Below are positions 60,581 to 64,000 of a stretch of DNA of 64,000 bases, piece after piece. Every line of letters begins with the position of its first letter. The first letter of the stretch is position 1. The notes below the pieces were generated by a model. The model was not told where the DNA came from. It made no database searches and saw only the letters and a program-made list of their open reading frames with translations. The position numbers and the translations under genes are program-made. Source of the DNA: Dechloromonas hortensis (GTDB lineage: Bacteria; Pseudomonadota; Gammaproteobacteria; Burkholderiales; Rhodocyclaceae); NCBI RefSeq assembly GCF_009469765.1, contig NZ_SSSQ01000009.1, forward strand, positions 1 to 64,000. Reading direction: 5' to 3'.

Positions 60581-61657
60581 ATGATTCCGGTTGACGTCGC
60601 CAGCCGTCTAAAACTGGCGGTTCCGGATCAACCCGCTGCTACGCAGCCGGTCACCCCATTAAAAAACCTTCCTGACGTACTATCCGACCTTGTTCCCGGC
60701 CAGCGGGTCATGGCAGAGATTCAGGCACTTTTGCCCAACGGATCGTACCGAGCCGTCGTCGCCCAACGCGACATTACGCTGGCCTTGCCGTTTTCGGCCA
60801 AAAAAGGGGACAGCCTCGAACTGGAGGTGGTCGAATCCGATGGCAAACTGACGCTGGCGGTCGTAAATAGCCGCTCAGGCAGCACCCCGGCCGGCAACAT
60901 GCCGGAGTCTGTCTCAACAAGTTTGAGCAATACCGGGAAACTGATTGGCGATCTTCTCGGCGGAGTTGGTGACCAAGGAAGACGTGCTGCGCCGGCATCA
61001 TTGAATGGCAACCAACCCCTTGTGGACGATCTACCCGGCAGTGCACCTCTACTCGCGCCAATTCTTAAGGATGCACTGAGCAAGAGCGGCGTTTTCTACG
61101 AGGCGCACCAAGCCCGATGGGTGGCAGGCGAACTACCTACTGACGCGCTAAGACAGGAGCCGCAGGGAAAGCTATCGTCGGCAACGCCCAATGCAACAAT
61201 CGACTCTAAAAACACCGATCCGGCACTAACCTCCGTCGCAGCACGAGCGGAATCATCCCCCCAAGCCGGCACCGTAATTCCTCGCGATCTGACACCGATC
61301 GTCCAGCAGCAACTAGATGCACTGGCCACCCAGAACTACGCTTGGCAAGGCCAAATCTGGCCAGGGCAGCAAATGCAGTGGGAAATCACCGAGAATCCCG
61401 AGAATGCCCGCTCCACCGATAGCGAAGCCGCAGGCCGCTGGCAAACCCGCCTGAAACTGACTCTACCGATGCTGGGCGGCATCGACACCGTTCTTCGCTT
61501 GCGACCGAACGGAGAAGTCGACATCTTGATGACCACCGATTCAAAAAATAGTGAAAGCCGTCTGCGTGATGGCTCGACAGCACTACGTAATCAAATGGAA
61601 GCAGCCGGCCTCAACCTCACCCAACTGCTGGTCCAGCATGGCGAAGCGACCGGCTGA
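60581..61657 (+). CDS. FliK-like hook-length control protein
   Basis: A 358-residue protein: a strand-rich N-terminus (VMAEIQALLPNGSYRAVVAQ), a disordered proline- and serine-rich middle (about 95-235), and a globular C-terminal FliK_C-type domain (LKLTLPMLGGIDTVLRLRP, then LRNQMEAAGLNLTQLLVQHG). FliK proteins measure hook length and switch export specificity. A second true fliK may exist elsewhere, since this copy lies in the filament operon. It follows fliT by 3 bp and overlaps the next gene by 20 bp. Confidence 0.75.
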   Translation: MIPVDVASRLKLAVPDQPAATQPVTPLKNLPDVLSDLVPGQRVMAEIQALLPNGSYRAVVAQRDITLALPFSAKKGDSLELEVVESDGKLTLAVVNSRSGSTPAGNMPESVSTSLSNTGKLIGDLLGGVGDQGRRAAPASLNGNQPLVDDLPGSAPLLAPILKDALSKSGVFYEAHQARWVAGELPTDALRQEPQGKLSSATPNATIDSKNTDPALTSVAARAESSPQAGTVIPRDLTPIVQQQLDALATQNYAWQGQIWPGQQMQWEITENPENARSTDSEAAGRWQTRLKLTLPMLGGIDTVLRLRPNGEVDILMTTDSKNSESRLRDGSTALRNQMEAAGLNLTQLLVQHGEATG

Positions 61658-61931
61658 CTCGACTCGCGAGGCGATCGCCCTTGCCTATGGCCAAACCGAT
61701 GCCGCGCCCCGTGTGGTCGCCAAAGGCAAGGGACTAATTGCCGAGCAAATTATCGCTCGCGCTCGTGAACATGGCGTATATGTACATGAGTCACCGGAAC
61801 TGGTCGCTTTGCTGACTCAGGTCGATATCGACGAACATATCCCCCCCCAGTTGTACATGGCAGTTGCCGAATTACTGGCCTGGCTTTACCGAATAGAGCA
61901 TGGCGGCACGACTGCTGAGCCACCACTCTAG
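61638..61931 (+). CDS. FlhB C-terminal-like protein (FhlB type)
   Basis: A 97-residue protein matching the cytoplasmic end of FlhB: REAIALAYGQTDAAPRVVAKGKGLIAEQII and HGVYVHESPELVALL. It lacks the membrane part and the NPTH autocleavage site. Such stand-alone FlhB2-like proteins can modulate export switching. The start at 61638 lies inside the fliK-like gene; the longer open frame is shadow. Confidence 0.85.
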   Translation: MAKRPADSTREAIALAYGQTDAAPRVVAKGKGLIAEQIIARAREHGVYVHESPELVALLTQVDIDEHIPPQLYMAVAELLAWLYRIEHGGTTAEPPL

Positions 61932-62034
61932 TGGAATGAAACCCAACGCCTCTTTCCGATCCAAATCCAATCGAATGGCATTTTTCTGGCGATGACCTAC
62001 CATTGCGTAGCCTGCCCATGCCCGAGAATTATCC

Positions 62035-62820
62035 ATGACCGAAGAATCTTCCATCCCCGACTTTGAAATTGACCGCCACGACGAATTTGCCCAGTTCTTT
62101 CTGAGCAATCGGAGTGAAATTCTCCTTTACCTGAGCCTACTCGCCCGGCGACATTGTCTTGTGACGGCTTATATAGACGAGGGCAGAAAATTCTTTCAGA
62201 CGTCGGTCATTGCACTCGATGAAGCGGCAGGCGCCTTGCTCTTGGCACCACCGCAAACATTGCCCCCCAGCCCTGAGCTGACAAACGCCAGCCGGATAAC
62301 ACTGATGACCAATCTTGATAGTGTCAAAATCCAGATTCGGCTGCCCCAGGTTTCATCGGCGATATACCAAGGCCAAGACGTCCTGCTATCAACCATTCCT
62401 GAAGCTGTTCTACGTCTGCAACGACGCGACTTCTTCCGCCTTGAGCCCCCCGCCTCCACCCCGATTCACTGCAAACTGGCCGCACTCTCGCCAGACGGAA
62501 CGACGAGAGTCTTCGAGTTGCCGCTTTCCGACATCAGTGGCGGCGGCGTCAGCCTGATCGCATCAACCGAAATTGCCGCTTATTTTCCGGGGGACGCCCT
62601 GTTTCGACAATGCCGCCTGGAGATCCCCAACGATGGCGTCGTTCAGGTCAATTTGCGCGTCAGGAAGACCGTTGAAATGTCATCTATCAATGGTTTGCAC
62701 AGCCTGCGTATCGGCTGTGAATTCGTCAATTTGCCCGGCAGCAGCCAAAGCTTTATTGAACGGTATATCGCACGCATTGAGCGCGAGAGAAAAGCAAGGG
62801 ATTCTGGTCTGGTGGACTGA
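62035..62820 (+). CDS. ycgR: YcgR-family flagellar brake (PilZ domain)
   Basis: A 261-residue c-di-GMP receptor that slows the flagellar motor. The YcgR N-domain spans about 10-130. The PilZ domain follows, with the ligand motif QRRDFFRLEPP (RxxxR) and DISGGGVSL (D/NxSxxG). The diguanylate cyclase at 37272-39032 could be one source of its ligand. It has a 103-bp leader of its own. Confidence 0.9.
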   Translation: MTEESSIPDFEIDRHDEFAQFFLSNRSEILLYLSLLARRHCLVTAYIDEGRKFFQTSVIALDEAAGALLLAPPQTLPPSPELTNASRITLMTNLDSVKIQIRLPQVSSAIYQGQDVLLSTIPEAVLRLQRRDFFRLEPPASTPIHCKLAALSPDGTTRVFELPLSDISGGGVSLIASTEIAAYFPGDALFRQCRLEIPNDGVVQVNLRVRKTVEMSSINGLHSLRIGCEFVNLPGSSQSFIERYIARIERERKARDSGLVD

Positions 62821-62878
62821 GACCAATTGCCGTACCTGACTATTGCAGAGTAAACGAGGCCTCGGGTTTGGATGCAGC

Positions 62879-63199
62879 TTAAACCTGCATATTCATCACG
62901 TCCTGATAGGCCGTGACGAGCTTGTTGCGCACCTGCACCATTTCCTGGAAGGAAACGCTGGCCGTCTGCAGTGCGATCATCACTTCATGCAGATTCTGGC
63001 TCGTATCGCCGGCGGCAAGTTTTTCCGCCATCTGATCGGCCTGCTGTTGCGTCTGGTTCACCTTGTCGATGGAGCCTTTGAGAATATCGGCAAAATCGGG
63101 CGCCCCGGCCGCAGGCGTGCTCTCCGCCGCTTTGCCGGTAGCCTGTGCGGCGGTGGACCGCAGCACGCTCAACATTTGTTCGATTCCTTGGGTGTCCAT
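62879..63199 (-). CDS. fliE: Flagellar hook-basal body protein FliE
   Basis: A 106-residue basal-body adaptor between the MS ring and the rod. The C-terminal part is typical: FADILKGSIDKVNQTQQQAD and VSFQEMVQVRNKLVTAYQDV ending in MNMQV. A sigma-54 promoter lies 30 bp upstream. It probably opens a basal-body operon, though the minus-strand gene that would follow is not present; convergent ycgR is downstream. Confidence 0.94.
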   Translation of the reverse strand: MDTQGIEQMLSVLRSTAAQATGKAAESTPAAGAPDFADILKGSIDKVNQTQQQADQMAEKLAAGDTSQNLHEVMIALQTASVSFQEMVQVRNKLVTAYQDVMNMQV

Positions 63200-63229
63200 T
63201 TTCAGCTCCTAAAACATCAGCCATTTACA

Positions 63230-63245
63230 AGCAATTCCCAGGCCA
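63230..63245 (-). promoter_or_regulatory. Sigma-54 promoter of fliE
   Basis: On the minus strand TGGCCTGGGAATTGCT has GG and GC exactly 10 bases apart, as in TGGCACG-N4-TTGCW. It lies 31 bp before the fliE start and right after the gene of a sigma-54 activator, its likely controller. Confidence 0.75.
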
Positions 63246-63254
63246 GAAATCGGC

Positions 63255-64000
63255 CTATTCCTTGAAATAGCCTTCATCCCGATATTGCTGCAACTTGTAA
63301 CGCAAAGTCCGTTCGGAAATTCCAAGTCGCTCAATCGCTTGCTTGCGGGAACCGCCGACTTCGGCCAGCGTACGAAGAATATGTTCGCGCTCCAAGTCTT
63401 TCATATTATCGGCCCTTTTTTCGACTTCGGGCAGTGCAACGTTCTCCGCAAACGACACCTGCGGCGCGGGGACAAGAGGTGCGCCGGCCAAGGGACGCGG
63501 CACCAGGTTCAGGTGCTCCGGCCCGATGCTGCTGCCGCTAGAGAGAATCAGGGCGCGCTGGATAACGTTCTCAAGCTCCCGCACATTGCCCGGCCAGGCA
63601 TGGGCGATCAGCGCTGCTTCGGCCGCCGGCGAAAGCGAAACACCGGAGCGCCCAAGGCGCCCGCCATGCTCGACCACGAAATGCCGGGCAATGGCGACGA
63701 CATCCTGCGGCCGCTGCCGCAAAGCCGGGATGGCCACCGGGAAAACGTTGAGCCGGTAGAAAAGATCCTCGCGAAAGACTCCTTTGGCGACTGCTTCGGC
63801 CATGTCACGATTCGAGGTGGCAACGACGCGGATATTCAGCGCCACCGGCTTTTTGCCGCCAACCCGCTCCACCTCGCGCTCCTGCAAAACACGCAACAAC
63901 TTGGCCTGCAGCCCCATCGGCATCTCGGTGACTTCGTCGAGCAGCAGCGTGCCATCCTGAGCCTGTTCGAACTTGCCGGCCTGGGCTTGCTGGGCACCGG
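63255..64000 (-). CDS. Sigma-54 flagellar response regulator (FlrC/FleR-like), partial
   Basis: The C-terminal 248 residues of an NtrC-type activator; the rest is beyond the right edge. The AAA+ part has GTLLLDEVTEMPMGLQAKLL, the sensor arginines in FREDLFYRLNVFPVAIP and AWPGNVRELENVI. A FIS-type HTH ends the protein (SRKQAIERLGISERTLRYKL). Its place before fliE, which has a -24/-12 promoter, matches FleR/FlrC, the class III flagellar activator. The receiver domain cannot be seen. Confidence 0.9.
   Translation of the reverse strand, partial: GAQQAQAGKFEQAQDGTLLLDEVTEMPMGLQAKLLRVLQEREVERVGGKKPVALNIRVVATSNRDMAEAVAKGVFREDLFYRLNVFPVAIPALRQRPQDVVAIARHFVVEHGGRLGRSGVSLSPAAEAALIAHAWPGNVRELENVIQRALILSSGSSIGPEHLNLVPRPLAGAPLVPAPQVSFAENVALPEVEKRADNMKDLEREHILRTLAEVGGSRKQAIERLGISERTLRYKLQQYRDEGYFKE

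Overview
The window looks like a betaproteobacterial chromosome of the Rhodocyclales type (Dechloromonas/Azospira-like). This is inferred from a complete perchlorate-respiration locus whose chlorite dismutase has the length and heme-pocket residues of the Dechloromonas enzyme, from the rRNA leader style, and from a polar-flagellar gene set with an FlrC/FleR-like regulator. No database search was possible, so the genus is a judgement.

Left flank (1-1862): the promoter and boxA leader of an rRNA operon that runs off the left edge, an initiator tRNA-Met, an orphan ParA-like ATPase and an IclR-type regulator. The flank ends at a 48-bp copy of the 3' part of tRNA-Thr.

Genomic island (about 1863-37200, 35.3 kb): 48-bp perfect direct repeats bound it, and the right one lies in an intact tRNA-Thr(UGU). 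It carries (a) a mobility module: tyrosine integrase, a small excisionase-like protein, a DUF3987 protein, a RelBE-type toxin-antitoxin pair, an RSF1010-type (MOBQ) relaxase with an oriT-like nick sequence, and an H-NS-like protein; (b) a kinase / unknown / PD-(D/E)XK-nuclease-like trio that may be a defence system; (c) a reactive-chlorine defence set: yedZ-yedY-mrpX-msrA, divergent from sigF-nrsF; (d) the perchlorate respiration core: PAS sensor PcrP, kinase PcrS, sigma-54 regulator PcrR, an ISL3-type transposase relic, pcrABCD, cld, quinol-oxidising cytochrome PcrQ, cytochrome PcrO, a TatA and a MoaA; (e) a plasmid-like module: zinc-ribbon/glycine-zipper protein, DUF932, YqaJ nuclease, a zinc-binding protein and a small membrane protein.

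How the island works (inference from families): PcrQ draws electrons from the quinol pool, PcrC/PcrO pass them on, and periplasmic PcrAB reduces perchlorate and chlorate to chlorite. Cld then splits chlorite to chloride and O2. Hypochlorite made as a by-product oxidises methionines of MrpX. MsrA and YedYZ reduce them again, under SigF/NrsF control. PcrD, TatA and MoaA serve maturation and export of the Mo enzyme. PcrP/PcrS/PcrR probably act through a sigma-54 promoter and tandem inverted repeats upstream of pcrA.

Right flank (37227-64000): a diguanylate cyclase, then a 15-kb head-to-tail cluster for a CDP-3,6-dideoxyhexose-type sugar with glycosyltransferases, FkbM methyltransferases and radical-SAM enzymes. 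A convergent TPR/GT41 O-GlcNAc-transferase-like gene follows. Next come fliC, flaG, fliD, fliS, fliT, a fliK-like gene, a flhB-like gene and ycgR. On the opposite strand lie fliE and the cut-off gene of a sigma-54 flagellar activator. The position of the sugar cluster next to flagellin suggests flagellin glycosylation, though O-antigen synthesis is possible.
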